Counted from the first letter of the stretch, positions 40,121 through 49,515 are shown. The stretch: DNA of 64,000 nt from Demequina sp. B12 (GCF_028823635.1 NZ_JAPEHU010000001.1:434001-498000), one strand, 5' to 3'. Program-made: numbers and translations. The notes: generated by a model from the sequence alone, not told the origin.

Positions 40121-42718
40121 TTACTCCTTGGCTGCTGCCTGTGCGTCGCCGCCGTTGTCGGAGGAGCCGCCCTCGCGAGGAACATCGGCCCCTTCAGCGT
40201 CGCCGCCACCTACGCGAACTTCACGCTCTTCCGCGGGAATGACAGGCTCGCCCAAGAGGTCGTCACGGTCGATGCCTTCGAACGTGAACTCACCCAGGAT
40301 GCCTTCGCCCTGAGCGTCAACACGCACCAACTGGCCCGAGGTGACCTCGCCGAACAAGATCTTCTCCGACAGCGGGTCCTCGATCTCACGCTGCAACGCG
40401 CGGCGCAACGGACGCGCACCCAGGACCGGGTCGTAACCCTTCTCCGCCAGCAGGTTCTTGGCGGCATCGGTCAGTTCGATAGCCATGTCCTTGTCGCGCA
40501 TACGCTCGTCCAGTCGCGCGACCATCAGGTCCACGATCTCCACGATCTCGTCCTGCGTGAGCTGCGGGAAGACCACAACGTTGTCGACACGGTTCAGGAA
40601 CTCAGGCTTGAAGTGTTCCTTCAGCTTGCCGTTGACCAGCTTCACCATCTCGTCGTAGGTGTGGCCGGTTTCCTGCATCACCGAGAAGCCCGTGGCCTGG
40701 CGGCGCGAGATCGCGTCTGCACCCAGGTTGGTGGTCATGATGATGATGGTGTTCTTGAAGTTGACTTCGCGGCCCTGGGCATCGGTCAGCTTGCCGTCTT
40801 CCAGAATCTGGAGCAGCGAGTTGAAGATGTCCGGGTGAGCCTTCTCGACCTCATCGAACAGCACGACGGAGAACGGCTTGCGGCGCACCTTCTCGGTGAG
40901 CTGGCCGCCCTCTTCGAAGCCCACGTAGCCGGGAGGGGCACCGAACAGGCGAGCAACGGTGTGCTTCTCGCCGTATTCGGACATGTCGAGCGAGATCAGT
41001 GCGTCTTCATCACCGAACAGGAACTCGGCGAGGGTCTTGGCGAGCTCTGTCTTACCCACACCGGTGGGTCCGGCGAAGATGAACGAGCCACCAGGACGCT
41101 TGGGGTCCTTCAGGCCTGCACGGGTACGGCGGATCGACTGGGCGAGGACCTTGATGGCCTGTTCCTGACCGATGACGCGCTTGTGCAGTTCGGATTCCAT
41201 CTGCAGCAGACGCGAGGACTCGTCGGAGGACACGCGGGTCACCGGCACGCCGGTGGACATCGCGAGAACTTCAGCGATCAGTTCCTCATCGACCACGGCG
41301 GCAACGTCGAGGTCGCCTGACTTCCAGGCCTCTTCCTTCTGCGTGCGCTCCTCCGACAGTCGGCGTTCCACGTCGCGGAGGTTCGCGGCCTTCTCGAACT
41401 GCTGTTCGTCGATGGCCGATTCCTTCTCGCGGCGGACCTCGGCGATCTTCTCGTCCAGGTCGCGCAGCTCCGGGGGCGACGTCATGCGGCGAATGCGCAG
41501 GCGAGCACCGGCCTCATCGATCAGGTCGATGGCCTTGTCTGGGAGGAAGCGGTCGGAGATGTAGCGGTCTGCCATCTGTGCGGCAGCCACGATCGCTTCA
41601 TCCGTGATGGTGACGCGGTGGAAGGCTTCGTAGCGGTCGCGCAGACCCTTGAGGATCTCGATGGCGTGGCTGAGTTCGGGCTCGGGAACCTGGATGGGCT
41701 GGAAGCGGCGTTCCAGCGCGGGGTCCTTCTCGACGTGCTTGCGGTACTCGTCAAGGGTGGTGGCACCGATGGTCTGCAGTTCGCCGCGGGCCAGCATGGG
41801 CTTCAGGATCGATGCTGCGTCGATGGCACCTTCTGCGGCACCGGCACCCACAAGGGTGTGGATTTCGTCGATGAACAGGATGATGTCGCCGCGGGTGCGG
41901 ATCTCCTTGAGGACCTTCTTGAGGCGCTCTTCGAAGTCACCGCGGTAGCGCGAACCTGCCACCAGCGAACCCAAGTCAAGCGTGTAGAGGTGCTTGTCCT
42001 TGAGGGTTTCGGGCACGTCGCCGCGGACGATCGCCTGGGCGAGGCCTTCCACAACGGCGGTCTTACCGACGCCGGGTTCACCGATGAGGACGGGGTTGTT
42101 CTTGGTGCGGCGGCTCAGGACCTGCATGACGCGTTCCTGAATCATTTCGCGTCCCACGACGGGGTCAAGCTTGCCTTCGCGTGCGGCCTGCGTGTAGTTG
42201 CGGCCGAACTGGTCGAGCACGGTGGAGCCGGCGGGGGTGCCTTCTGCGGGGCCGCCACCAGCGGTCGCGGGCTCTTTGCCTTCGTAGCCGCTGAGCAGCT
42301 GGATGACCTGCTGGCGGACGGAGCCGAGGTCCGCGCCGAGCTTGTCGAGCACCTTGGCGGCCACGCCTTCACCTTCGCGGATGAGGCCCAGCAGGATGTG
42401 CTCGGTGCCGATGTAGTTGTGGCCCAGCTGCAGCGCTTCGCGCAGCGATAGTTCCAGAACCTTCTTGGCGCGCGGCGTGAAGGGGATGTGGCCGGAGGGA
42501 GCGTGCGAGCCCTCGCCGATGATCTCCTGGACCTGCTCGCGCACGCCGTTGAGGGAGATGTCCATGGACTCCAGTGCCTTGGCAGCTACCCCCTCGCCTT
42601 CGCGCACCAGGCCGAGCAGGATGTGCTCCGTGCCAATGTAGTTGTGGTTGAGCATGCGCGCTTCTTCTTGCGCGAGCACCACGACGCGACGGGCTCGATC
42701 GGTGAACCGTTCGAACAT
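40121..42718 (-). CDS. clpC: ATP-dependent Clp protease ATPase subunit ClpC
   Basis: AAA+ unfoldase of 865 residues that feeds substrates to ClpP and is usually essential in actinobacteria. Domains in order: Clp N repeats ([20 protein letters not shown] and two [30 protein letters not shown] units, 1-150); D1 AAA with Walker [10 protein letters not shown] and Walker [11 protein letters not shown]; a UVR-containing middle domain ([19 protein letters not shown], about 430); D2 AAA with Walker [10 protein letters not shown], Walker [11 protein letters not shown] and the ClpP loop region; and C-terminal AAA lid. The Gly/Ala-rich acidic tail ends AAAKE. ATG 42718 has AAGGAGG 5 nt upstream. Length and layout are normal for ClpC1. 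Confidence 0.97.
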   Translation of the reverse strand: MFERFTDRARRVVVLAQEEARMLNHNYIGTEHILLGLVREGEGVAAKALESMDISLNGVREQVQEIIGEGSHAPSGHIPFTPRAKKVLELSLREALQLGHNYIGTEHILLGLIREGEGVAAKVLDKLGADLGSVRQQVIQLLSGYEGKEPATAGGGPAEGTPAGSTVLDQFGRNYTQAAREGKLDPVVGREMIQERVMQVLSRRTKNNPVLIGEPGVGKTAVVEGLAQAIVRGDVPETLKDKHLYTLDLGSLVAGSRYRGDFEERLKKVLKEIRTRGDIILFIDEIHTLVGAGAAEGAIDAASILKPMLARGELQTIGATTLDEYRKHVEKDPALERRFQPIQVPEPELSHAIEILKGLRDRYEAFHRVTITDEAIVAAAQMADRYISDRFLPDKAIDLIDEAGARLRIRRMTSPPELRDLDEKIAEVRREKESAIDEQQFEKAANLRDVERRLSEERTQKEEAWKSGDLDVAAVVDEELIAEVLAMSTGVPVTRVSSDESSRLLQMESELHKRVIGQEQAIKVLAQSIRRTRAGLKDPKRPGGSFIFAGPTGVGKTELAKTLAEFLFGDEDALISLDMSEYGEKHTVARLFGAPPGYVGFEEGGQLTEKVRRKPFSVVLFDEVEKAHPDIFNSLLQILEDGKLTDAQGREVNFKNTIIIMTTNLGADAISRRQATGFSVMQETGHTYDEMVKLVNGKLKEHFKPEFLNRVDNVVVFPQLTQDEIVEIVDLMVARLDERMRDKDMAIELTDAAKNLLAEKGYDPVLGARPLRRALQREIEDPLSEKILFGEVTSGQLVRVDAQGEGILGEFTFEGIDRDDLLGEPVIPAEEREVRVGGGDAEGADVPREGGSSDNGGDAQAAAKE

Positions 42719-42893
42719 GGCTTCCTCCTTACAACGGGCCGGCCGATGCGCGGGGTCGCCACATCTGACCGGGTTCTGCTGTCCAGGCTAACCAGGGGGA
42801 GGGTGGGTTTATTGCCGTGTTCGCCAGGGGCGTGAACGCATCCCCAGCAAGCACAGTCGGGCCGATGCGTGGGTGGAGGGTGCCGACGGGGCG

Positions 42894-43580
42894 TCAGTTG
42901 TCGCGGGTGAGGCCTGCGCGTTCCACGAGAACGGCGATCTCTTCACGGCTACGGCGCAGTGTTTTGGTCTTGATGGATTCCACTTGGCTTTTGATGGTGG
43001 ATTCGGAGACGTAGAGCTGGTGGGCGATGGCTGCCCGGGGTGCGCCGGTGGCGATGAGGACGGCCACTTCGCGTTCTCGGGGTGAGAGGGTGGCGACCAG
43101 CTCTTGGGCTTCGCGCTGGGCGGCAGTTTCTTGGGTGTGGGTGAGTTTGGCGAAGAGGGCGGGCTGGCAGTGGGGTGAGACAAAACCGGCGCCGATGGTG
43201 ACGTGGCGGATGGCGCGTTCGAGGTCTTCGCCTGCGTACTCCTTGGGAACGAACCCGACGGCTCCTGCGCCCAACATGTCGAACAGCACTTCGTCGTGGT
43301 CCATGGCGGTGAGGGCGATGACGCGGGCGGGATTGCCTCGCTCTTTCAGGGCCCTGGTGGCGTCGATCCCGGTCATGACAGGCATGCTGACGTCCATCAG
43401 CACAATGTGGGGCTTCATGGACGTGGCGAGGTCCACGGCGGCTGCGCCGTCAGCAGCTTCGCCCACGATGCTGACGTGTGGTGCGCCGTCGAGAACGAGC
43501 CGCACTTGTTGGCGGACCATGGGGTCGTCGTCAACGATGATGACGGTGGTGAGTTCCGGGCCGCTGGCGTCCTGGGTCAT
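42894..43580 (-). CDS. NarL-family response regulator
   Basis: Regulator of 228 residues. The receiver domain includes acidic pocket VDDD, phospho-Asp in IVLMDVSMPVMTG, Thr in ALTAMD and Lys in FVPKEYAG. The GerE helix-turn-helix (LSPREREVAVLIATGAPR, then SESTIKSQVESIKTK) carries the DNA contacts. The start overlaps the kinase stop by 4 bp (ATGA), so it is the cognate partner. It is followed by clpC on the same strand after ~175 bp containing two GGCCGATGC copies; clpC has its own ribosome site and there is no evidence of co-transcription. Confidence 0.93.
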   Translation of the reverse strand: MTQDASGPELTTVIIVDDDPMVRQQVRLVLDGAPHVSIVGEAADGAAAVDLATSMKPHIVLMDVSMPVMTGIDATRALKERGNPARVIALTAMDHDEVLFDMLGAGAVGFVPKEYAGEDLERAIRHVTIGAGFVSPHCQPALFAKLTHTQETAAQREAQELVATLSPREREVAVLIATGAPRAAIAHQLYVSESTIKSQVESIKTKTLRRSREEIAVLVERAGLTRDN

Positions 43581-44821
43581 GCGCCCACCGTAGAGGAGGG
43601 GCCGGACATTCCTTCGCTGGTGGTGTCCGCGGTGGACCAGGGCAGGGTGACGTCCACGATGAACTCGCCTTCGTGGCGCCCGATCCAGGCTTCACCGGAC
43701 AGGGCTTTGACGCGTTCCCTAATCCCGACAACGCCGGCGCCTGCGCCTTCCGCGTCTGTGATGGCAGGGCCGAGCGCGTTGGTGACCCGGAGTCGCACGC
43801 CAAACTGTGGGGACGCTTCGAGGTAGAGCGAGATAGGTGAGGCGGGGGCGTGCTTGACGGCGTTGGTGAGTGCTTCTTGTGTGAGCCGGAACACCGCAGC
43901 GTCGAGCACTGCTGGTGCGGTCTCCATGCCTTCCAACATGACCACGGCGTCGATGGATGTTCCCGCCGTGCGTGTGGAGGAGATGAGTTCGTTGACTCCG
44001 CGCATGGATTGGCGGGGTGCTGGGGGAGTGGTGGGGCTGGTGCGGAGGTCTTGGACGAGTCCGCGCAGATCGGTCAATGCGGCGCGGGATTGTGATTGGA
44101 GTTGCCGGGCAAGTTCTTGTGCTTGCGGGTCCCCGCGGTCAACGGCGCGTTCGACGTTTCCGCCCATCATGGACAGCAGGGCGAGCCGGTTGGTGAGGCC
44201 GTCGTGAATCTCGCGGGCGATCTCATTGCGTTCGGCCTGGCGTGCCAGTTCGTCGCCCAACTGTGCGGCGAGGTTGTGCCCTTCTGCGGCCTGCTGGGAT
44301 GCGGCCGATGCTGCCTTGCGTGAGGACACGATCGCGACGGTGCCGAAGCACACTCCTAGCGACACCAGCGCGGTGATCCCTGAAACGGTGATGGCTGGCG
44401 CCGGTTCCAGTTCGAACAAGCCGGAACCATAGTCGGTGAGTGCTTCGCGAACCCAGAACAGGGTCACGACGCCGGTGGCACCTCCGCCAATCCACCACAG
44501 GGCTGGACGCCGTGCGTGGAGGAGTAGCTGGTAGACGCCAAAGAGGAACAGCAGGTATTCGATGCCGAAGAGCGCGAGGACGAAGCCAGCGATGGTGGTG
44601 ACCCAGGGGACCTGGCGGCGGAAGAACACGGTGACCCATGCGCCTAACGCGAGAAGCCACAGCAGCGCCCCCGCATCACTGACGCTGTCGCCATCTTGTG
44701 CGGCAGGAACGTTCGTCAGTGCCACCGCTGTGAAAAAGACCGCGCCTACATACAGGGCCGTGTCCCGGAGCCGTTGCGGCGCACGGCTGGGAGGCCTCAC
44801 GCTCTCAGGGTTCCCGCTCAT
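43577..44821 (-). CDS. sensor histidine kinase, HisKA_3 type
   Basis: Kinase of 414 residues. About five membrane helices fill residues 20-170 (ALYVGAVFFTAVALTNV, WLLALGAWVTVFF, VPWVTTIAGFVLALFGIEYLL, LWWIGGGATGVVTLFW, ITVSGITALVSLGVCFGTVAIV). The phospho-His is in REIHDGLTNRLALL and the N-box in LTQEALTNAVKHA. The G2-like GAGAGVVGIRERV fits the ATPase domain, but the G1 motif is unusual: LRVTNALGPAI replaces the usual DNGxG. Loss of the DxGxG could weaken ATP binding or reflect an altered enzyme. Start ATG 44821; divergent from the DUF4190-like gene. Confidence 0.9.
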   Translation of the reverse strand: MSGNPESVRPPSRAPQRLRDTALYVGAVFFTAVALTNVPAAQDGDSVSDAGALLWLLALGAWVTVFFRRQVPWVTTIAGFVLALFGIEYLLFLFGVYQLLLHARRPALWWIGGGATGVVTLFWVREALTDYGSGLFELEPAPAITVSGITALVSLGVCFGTVAIVSSRKAASAASQQAAEGHNLAAQLGDELARQAERNEIAREIHDGLTNRLALLSMMGGNVERAVDRGDPQAQELARQLQSQSRAALTDLRGLVQDLRTSPTTPPAPRQSMRGVNELISSTRTAGTSIDAVVMLEGMETAPAVLDAAVFRLTQEALTNAVKHAPASPISLYLEASPQFGVRLRVTNALGPAITDAEGAGAGVVGIRERVKALSGEAWIGRHEGEFIVDVTLPWSTADTTSEGMSGPSSTVGA

Positions 44822-44852
44822 GAAGCCACCTTAGAGGCGTGGGGTGACACCG

Positions 44853-44918
44853 GCATCGGCCTTCCTGGGACACGTTCACGTCCATATGGCCACCCGACCT
44901 TGACCACAAGGCCGATGC
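44853..44918. repeat. inverted pair of the GGCCGATGC motif
   Basis: GCATCGGCCTT (44853-44863) and AAGGCCGATGC (44908-44918) form perfect 11-bp arms around 44 bp in the divergent promoter gap of the kinase and the following membrane-protein gene. Confidence 0.75.
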
Positions 44919-45008
44919 GCCCACCCCGCCGCCGTCGAGAAAGTGAGTCATGCCCGTTCGGGCCGCACCTTCCCACCGGGTTGGTACGCACCATCATTGG
45001 AGAAAAGC

Positions 45009-45956
45009 ATGACTCAGAACGACACCCCACCCGTCCCGCCCGCCGGAGCCCCGCAACCCGCGGCGACACCCCCGGCGGAGGCGGCAGGCGAGCAGAAGAA
45101 CACCGTGGGCCTTGTGGCGCTCATCCTGTCGATCGTGGGCTTCATCTTTGCCTGCGTCCCAGGTGCGCTCATCGTGGGCTGGTTGTTGCTTCCGGCCGGA
45201 TTCATCACCGGAATCGTCGCTATCACCCGTAAGGGTCAGAAGAAAGGCACCGGCATTGCTGCGATCGCCGTGTCGGTGGTCGGCACGATTGTGGGCGCGA
45301 TCGTGTTCATGACGGTCGTCGCGGGAGCCGTCTCTGACGCCTTCGACGAGGCCGCCGACGAACTTACCGGTGGTGAGGTGACCGTCGCGGAGCCCACCAC
45401 TGACGCGCAGGACGCCGATGCTGAGGACACCGCCGCAGACGCCGCAGACACAGACGACACCGCGGCAGACGCCAGCACAAGTGACGACGATGTGGCCGCT
45501 GACGAGGACGCTGCTGTCGAAGCAGACACCCCCACCGGCACCCGCGACAACCCACTGGCCTTCGGTGCCGTGATCGAGAACAACGACTGGAGCATCAGCT
45601 TCACCGGGTTCAACGCGGACGCCAACGCTGAGGTCGCGGCAGGAAACATGTTCAACGACGAGCCCGAGCCGGGCACGCAGTGGATCATCGTCGAAGCGAC
45701 CGCCACGTACACCGGCTCTGACTCGTCGAGCACGCTGGGCCTGGGCTTCGACTACGTGGGCGCTGACGGCGCGGTCGCAGACTTCGCGTTCGCCTCGGGC
45801 CTCGAACCCGACTTTGACCGGTTCGCTGAGCTGTACGAGGGCGGCACTGAGGAAGGCAAGATCGCGTTCATGGTGCCTGACACGCTCGACGGTCTCTTGC
45901 GCATCACGCCCGGCTTGTTCGCCGACGACGTGTTCTTCGAGCTCCCGGCCGAGTAA
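45009..45956 (+). CDS. membrane protein with DUF4190-like N-terminus and DUF4352-like outer domain
   Basis: Protein of 315 residues. A Pro/Ala-rich start is followed by two membrane helices (VGLVALILSIVGFIFACVPGALIVGWLLL; IAAIAVSVVGTIVGAIVFMTVV), the DUF4190 pattern. An extremely acidic Asp/Ala/Thr linker of ~65 residues (about 128-190, nearly all Asp, Glu, Ala, Thr) follows. The outer domain (TRDNPLAFGAVIENNDWSIS..., WIIVEATATYTG) matches the DUF4352 style of telokinin-like folds on the actinobacterial surface. The start is ATG 45009 after GGAGAAAAGC. The role is unknown; the acidic linker may act as a wall spacer or bind cations. Confidence 0.82.
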   Translation: MTQNDTPPVPPAGAPQPAATPPAEAAGEQKNTVGLVALILSIVGFIFACVPGALIVGWLLLPAGFITGIVAITRKGQKKGTGIAAIAVSVVGTIVGAIVFMTVVAGAVSDAFDEAADELTGGEVTVAEPTTDAQDADAEDTAADAADTDDTAADASTSDDDVAADEDAAVEADTPTGTRDNPLAFGAVIENNDWSISFTGFNADANAEVAAGNMFNDEPEPGTQWIIVEATATYTGSDSSSTLGLGFDYVGADGAVADFAFASGLEPDFDRFAELYEGGTEEGKIAFMVPDTLDGLLRITPGLFADDVFFELPAE

Positions 45957-46010
45957 CGCGGGCGTGGCTTCCGCCGCACCTCGTCCCGCTGGGGGCGCGG
46001 TGCGGCGAGC

Positions 46011-46436
46011 CTATGCCTCGACCAGGATGGTGATGGGGCCGTCGTTCACGAGCTCCACATCCATATGCGCACCGAACACCCCGGTACCGACCTCGAGGCC
46101 GCGTTCACGCAATGCAGCAACGACAGCCTCAACCAACGGCTCCGCCACAGGCCCAGGCGCGGCACCGTTCCACGATGGGCGGCGGCCTTTGCGGACGTCG
46201 GCATACAGAGTGAACTGGGACACCACAATGACGGGGGCGTTCACATCCGTGACAGATTTTTCGTCGTCAAGGATGCGCAGTTCGGCAATCTTCCGTGCCA
46301 CAGTCGCGACCTGGTCCGGACCGTCCTCATGGGTGACGCCCACCAGGGCCACGATCCCTTGACGATCAAACGCCGCCGTGACCGCGCCGTCAACGGTGAC
46401 GGACGCACGCGATGCGCGCTGGAGAACCGCCCGCAC
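46011..46436 (-). CDS. dtd: D-aminoacyl-tRNA deacylase
   Basis: Hydrolyses D-amino acids mischarged on tRNA. The 141-residue protein begins (V/M)[16 protein letters not shown] and contains the active-site Thr region [17 protein letters not shown], with the cross-subunit [19 protein letters not shown] near the end (the Gly-cisPro-type motif is NDGPIT). The start is GTG 46436, 5 bp after the DUF2516 stop; extensions further upstream overlap that gene. Length is normal for DTD. Confidence 0.95.
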   Translation of the reverse strand: MRAVLQRASRASVTVDGAVTAAFDRQGIVALVGVTHEDGPDQVATVARKIAELRILDDEKSVTDVNAPVIVVSQFTLYADVRKGRRPSWNGAAPGPVAEPLVEAVVAALRERGLEVGTGVFGAHMDVELVNDGPITILVEA

Positions 46437-46441
46437 GCGTG

Positions 46442-46786
46442 TTACCAGCCGCCCTGCGAACGGTTGCCGTGGCCACCAATGTTGCGGCCGCCAAACTGCT
46501 GCAACTTGGGGCGGACGTCCACGAAGTACACGATCACCGCAACAATCGCCGCGATCCCCATGATTCCGCCAATGCCGCCCCCGGTGCCCAGCGGCCACGG
46601 CAGCGCCAGGAACGCCACCACCGACGCGGCACCCAGGATCAGGAGCCACAGGGTCTTGTTCAGTTTGCCCGCGGCCTGGAACGTGGAATCGGGGTACTTG
46701 ATGGCATCAATGAGCCCCCACAGTGCGCCCGCAAAGGCTGCGACGGAGAGGGCAAAGACGATGAGATGCTGCAGCGTGCCGAACAT
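46442..46786 (-). CDS. DUF2516 membrane protein
   Basis: Protein of 114 residues with three membrane helices ([59 protein letters not shown]). The [21 protein letters not shown] loop is the signature of DUF2516, an actinobacteria-specific family without a known function. It is closely followed by dtd (5 bp), so they are co-transcribed. The C-terminus is Gly/Arg/His-rich. Confidence 0.9.
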   Translation of the reverse strand: MFGTLQHLIVFALSVAAFAGALWGLIDAIKYPDSTFQAAGKLNKTLWLLILGAASVVAFLALPWPLGTGGGIGGIMGIAAIVAVIVYFVDVRPKLQQFGGRNIGGHGNRSQGGW

Positions 46787-46819
46787 GATTCCCTTGGCGT
46801 GACTGGTGGGGTGAAGGAC

Positions 46820-47251
46820 TCAGGCCAGTGTAGGGGGCAGGACCGTGAGCCCTTCGGCACGTGCTGCGGCGGCCACTGAACGGTCCCACGCGGCGACCAC
46901 GGGGGCCACCTCCGCGAACATCAGCGCGCTCGCCAGATGGATAGCGTCTCCTGCACGGAGCGGGCGACGGTCGGTGAGGTCTCCCGCCAGATCCGCGATC
47001 TGTGCGGTCACTTCCACCTTGGTGAGGGAGGGCCACAACTCATCCCAGCGGGCACGAGCCTGCGCGGCGGGTGCCGCATCAAGCCGGCCAATGCGTTCCG
47101 CCGCGCCCAACACGGATCGCACCTCGGCGTCCGCGATGCGCGAGGTGACCACAGCATCGGCCCGGCTCCAGAGCCCCACAGCAAGGGGCGAGCCGGTTTC
47201 CAGGACACACAGCTTGACGAGGGCTGAGGTGTCGAAATAGACGAGCGCCAC
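46820..47251 (-). CDS. PIN-domain toxin (VapC-like)
   Basis: Ribonuclease toxin of 143 residues. The acidic triad and extra residues are seen as FDTSAL (Asp7), ADAEVRS (Glu), AGDAIHLASAL (Asp) and AAWDRSVAAA (Asp). The start is ATG 47251, 3 bp after the antitoxin stop, the typical toxin-antitoxin arrangement. Its specific RNA target is unknown. There are no mobile-element signs around it. Confidence 0.9.
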   Translation of the reverse strand: MALVYFDTSALVKLCVLETGSPLAVGLWSRADAVVTSRIADAEVRSVLGAAERIGRLDAAPAAQARARWDELWPSLTKVEVTAQIADLAGDLTDRRPLRAGDAIHLASALMFAEVAPVVAAWDRSVAAAARAEGLTVLPPTLA

Positions 47252-47254
47252 GCG

Positions 47255-47524
47255 TTACCTCCGGAGCCGGCTGAGCAGGCTGGAGAGGGCGTCTTTGGCG
47301 GCTTCCGCTTCCGGCAGGCGGGGCACCGCGCGCGATTCAGCGGGCGGGGTGATGAGGCCGTCTGCTTCGAGCTTGTCGAGCAGCGAAGCGGACTCCACTG
47401 CACACAGACGTGCGACCGGCACCCCACGTTCGGTGATGATGACGTCTTCACCCGCCTTGGCGGCGTCGAGGGCTTTGCTCAGTTCCTTACGCAGTTGCGT
47501 CACGGTGAGTTCCACGTTGTCCAC
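47255..47524 (-). CDS. Phd/YefM-type antitoxin (VapB-like)
   Basis: Antitoxin of 89 residues. Its N-terminal Phd/YefM fold shows VELTVTQLRKELSKALDAAK and GEDVIITERGVPVARLCAVE, which bind DNA. The C-terminal ~35 residues (helical, acidic then basic) should neutralise the PIN toxin encoded immediately downstream. GTG 47524 is the likely start; GTG 47515 is another candidate. Autoregulation is expected for the family. Confidence 0.9.
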   Translation of the reverse strand: MDNVELTVTQLRKELSKALDAAKAGEDVIITERGVPVARLCAVESASLLDKLEADGLITPPAESRAVPRLPEAEAAKDALSSLLSRLRR

Positions 47525-47576
47525 GTTAACCCCCGCGTCATCTCAGATGTCTGCAGGCGCGCTGGTAGTCCTGCTC

Positions 47577-48719
47577 CTAGGAGGGAAGGTCGCCGCCGTC
47601 TGCTGCGCAGCCCTTGCCCATCAGCAGGCCTTTCATCGTGGGGCCAGGCTTGGGGGGACGGTCTGCGGAGAAGCCGTCCGCGTTCACGATGAGTTCCTGG
47701 GAGGCACTCAGGGGGCCGCCGTCGGAGGGGACGGTCAGCACTGCTGACGGATCCACGGAGCGCTTCAAGACGGCGAGCGCAATAGGGCCGTACTCGTGGT
47801 GGCGGGCCACCGACGTGATGCGTCCCGCGGGTTTGTCGTCTTCTCCGATAGTGACGACCGCGCCCAGGTCTGGCACCGCATGCGCGGAACCGTCGAGGTG
47901 CAGCATGGTGAGCCTGCGCGGAGGCCGCCCCACGTTGTGGACCTTCGCCACCGTTTCCTGACCGCGGTAGCAGCCCTTGTGAAGGTGGACGCTGGTGCGT
48001 AGCCAGTCCAGTTCGTGAGGAAGGGTCGTGTCGTCGACTTCGGTGATGGCTCGCGGCCTGTGTGCGGCGATGCGTTCCGCCTCTGACGCCCAGGTTCCGG
48101 CGAGGGTCCAGCCGGAGGCAAGACGGGCGTCGACCTCAGCTTCCAGAGTCGTGCGCGGCACCAGCACGAGTCGCCATGCACGGTCAGCGCCAGCGTGAGC
48201 GGCGGATGGGTCGGCCGCATAGGTAGTGCCACCCACCGAGATGCCGGGCCAGGGATCCACCCAGGTCACGGGCTCTCCGTCCGTTGCCGGGTTGGCGACC
48301 GCTTCGCCCAGCGCGGCCCACTGCTCAGTGACGTCCGCGACTTCCACACGCAGCATGAACCGCATGCGGTCCAAGAATGTCGCCAGCGCGGGTGCGGTCT
48401 CGGAAATGAGCCACGCGGTCTCGCCGTCGTCCACAATGCCGGCGACGTGCTCGATCCGCCCCTGAGGCGACAAGATCATCAGTTCACTGGACTCGCCTGG
48501 GGCAAGGCCAGCAACCTGTTGGGTGGTGAGCGAGTCAAGCCAGCTCAGGCGGTCCGGACCCGTCACCGAGATGATTCCCAGATGCGACTGGTCCACGACC
48601 GCACGGCCTGCTTCGAGCGCTCGCTGTTCAGCGGTGGGGTCGCCGTAATGCCACGCCACACCGGCATCGGGCCCTGCGGCTTCGACGGCTCCGTGGCGGG
48701 AAAGCAAGGGGGAAGTCAT
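47577..48719 (-). CDS. ygfZ: folate-binding iron-sulfur cluster protein YgfZ
   Basis: GcvT-like tetrahydrofolate-binding protein, 380 residues, that supports iron-sulfur cluster enzymes. The diagnostic motif is KGCYRGQETVAKVHN, with the conserved Cys. Other features are GIISVTGPDRLSWLDSLTTQ, the LDWLRTSVHLHKGCY segment and the closing beta-barrel (GPIALAVLKRSV). ATG 48719 is chosen; the frame extends 12 codons further, but without a better signal. Same strand as, and ~90 bp after, the FABP gene. Confidence 0.93.
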   Translation of the reverse strand: MTSPLLSRHGAVEAAGPDAGVAWHYGDPTAEQRALEAGRAVVDQSHLGIISVTGPDRLSWLDSLTTQQVAGLAPGESSELMILSPQGRIEHVAGIVDDGETAWLISETAPALATFLDRMRFMLRVEVADVTEQWAALGEAVANPATDGEPVTWVDPWPGISVGGTTYAADPSAAHAGADRAWRLVLVPRTTLEAEVDARLASGWTLAGTWASEAERIAAHRPRAITEVDDTTLPHELDWLRTSVHLHKGCYRGQETVAKVHNVGRPPRRLTMLHLDGSAHAVPDLGAVVTIGEDDKPAGRITSVARHHEYGPIALAVLKRSVDPSAVLTVPSDGGPLSASQELIVNADGFSADRPPKPGPTMKGLLMGKGCAADGGDLPS

Positions 48720-48808
48720 AGCGGGGGAACGCCTCCAGGGGGTCAGAGATTCCACTGCAGCGCCGATGCACGGGCCAGAAGCGACGTGAGGTCAGCGGGG
48801 GGAGGGGG

Positions 48809-49342
48809 TTAGTCTTCGACGCGGGCGAGGCGTGCGCTCATGTAGGACTGGAGGTCGTGGCCGAATGCGGCGAGGTCCCAGGCCCACATCAGTTCACCTT
48901 CAACCAGGCCGTACATGCGAGTGCCGCCGCGGACCTCGGGTCCGGACTCGGTGGCGGCCGCGAACCGGGTGGCCATGTCGATACGGCCGTTCCCGACTGC
49001 TCCCATGTAGCAGGTCAGGACGCCGGAGGCTTCGGTGAGGACGATTTCGAGCGGGTGCTGGAAGTCCTGGAGTTCGATGCCTTCGGGGGTTTGCGGGGCC
49101 ACTCGCCAGAAGCCGGACTCGACGGACCAGACCTGGCCTGCTCCGCCATCGTCATTCTTCAGCGACGTGGTGCAGGTGTACGTCAGGTAGGGGCCGCCAT
49201 CGTGATCGAACACGATGTCCTGGACGATCTCCGCTTGGGGGATGCCGGGATAGTCAATCTCGCCGAACCCACGCCAACGACCGACCAGCCATGCCAGCGG
49301 GTAGATCTCTGGGGCAAGGTCGTCAGGAATGACAAAACTCAA
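48809..49342 (-). CDS. FABP-like / nitrobindin-family protein
   Basis: Beta-barrel protein of 177 residues. The family signature GRWRGFGEIDYPGI (usual form GxWxGxG) lies near the N-terminus, and the C-terminus has MWAWDLAAFGHDLQSYMSARL, matching the heme-binding nitrobindin/THAP4-type FABP family common in actinobacteria. A late His is present (FGHDL) as the candidate heme ligand. TTG 49342 is chosen as start: it gives the usual sequence (M)SFVIPDDL, and it overlaps the stop of the upstream 36-codon gene (TTGA), with GAGGAG 9 nt before. The role is possibly nitrogen-oxide or peroxynitrite related, by family. Confidence 0.88.
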   Translation of the reverse strand: MSFVIPDDLAPEIYPLAWLVGRWRGFGEIDYPGIPQAEIVQDIVFDHDGGPYLTYTCTTSLKNDDGGAGQVWSVESGFWRVAPQTPEGIELQDFQHPLEIVLTEASGVLTCYMGAVGNGRIDMATRFAAATESGPEVRGGTRMYGLVEGELMWAWDLAAFGHDLQSYMSARLARVED

Positions 49343-49449
49343 CGGCGTGGACTCCTCAATAGACGCCAACCCACGATGGCGGTAACCCAGGCGGCTCCGC
49401 CAAAGGCCAGCACAGCGAGGGCCGTGAAGACAGCTTCCAATGCAGTCAT
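49339..49449 (-). CDS. 36-residue single-pass membrane peptide
   Basis: ATG 49449 opens a 36-codon frame, starting MTALEAVFTALAVLAFGG and ending in a basic tail (GWRLLRSPRR). This gives one membrane helix with an N-out or N-in acidic start and positive C-terminus. Its TGA stop overlaps the TTG start of the FABP gene, implying translational coupling; the coupling explains that gene's odd start. No strong ribosome site is seen, so the gene is probable rather than certain. I do not recognise a family. Confidence 0.6.
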   Translation of the reverse strand: MTALEAVFTALAVLAFGGAAWVTAIVGWRLLRSPRR

Positions 49450-49515
49450 AGTGCGTCCGACTCTACTACGCCCGGGACTCATGTCCTAAGGCACGCGGAA
49501 GTGGGGCGCGGAAGG

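Noticed and set aside
46820-47524. Toxin-antitoxin pair as sign of a mobile island
   Set aside because: No integrase, repeats or composition change around it; it is simply a chromosomal VapBC-like pair.
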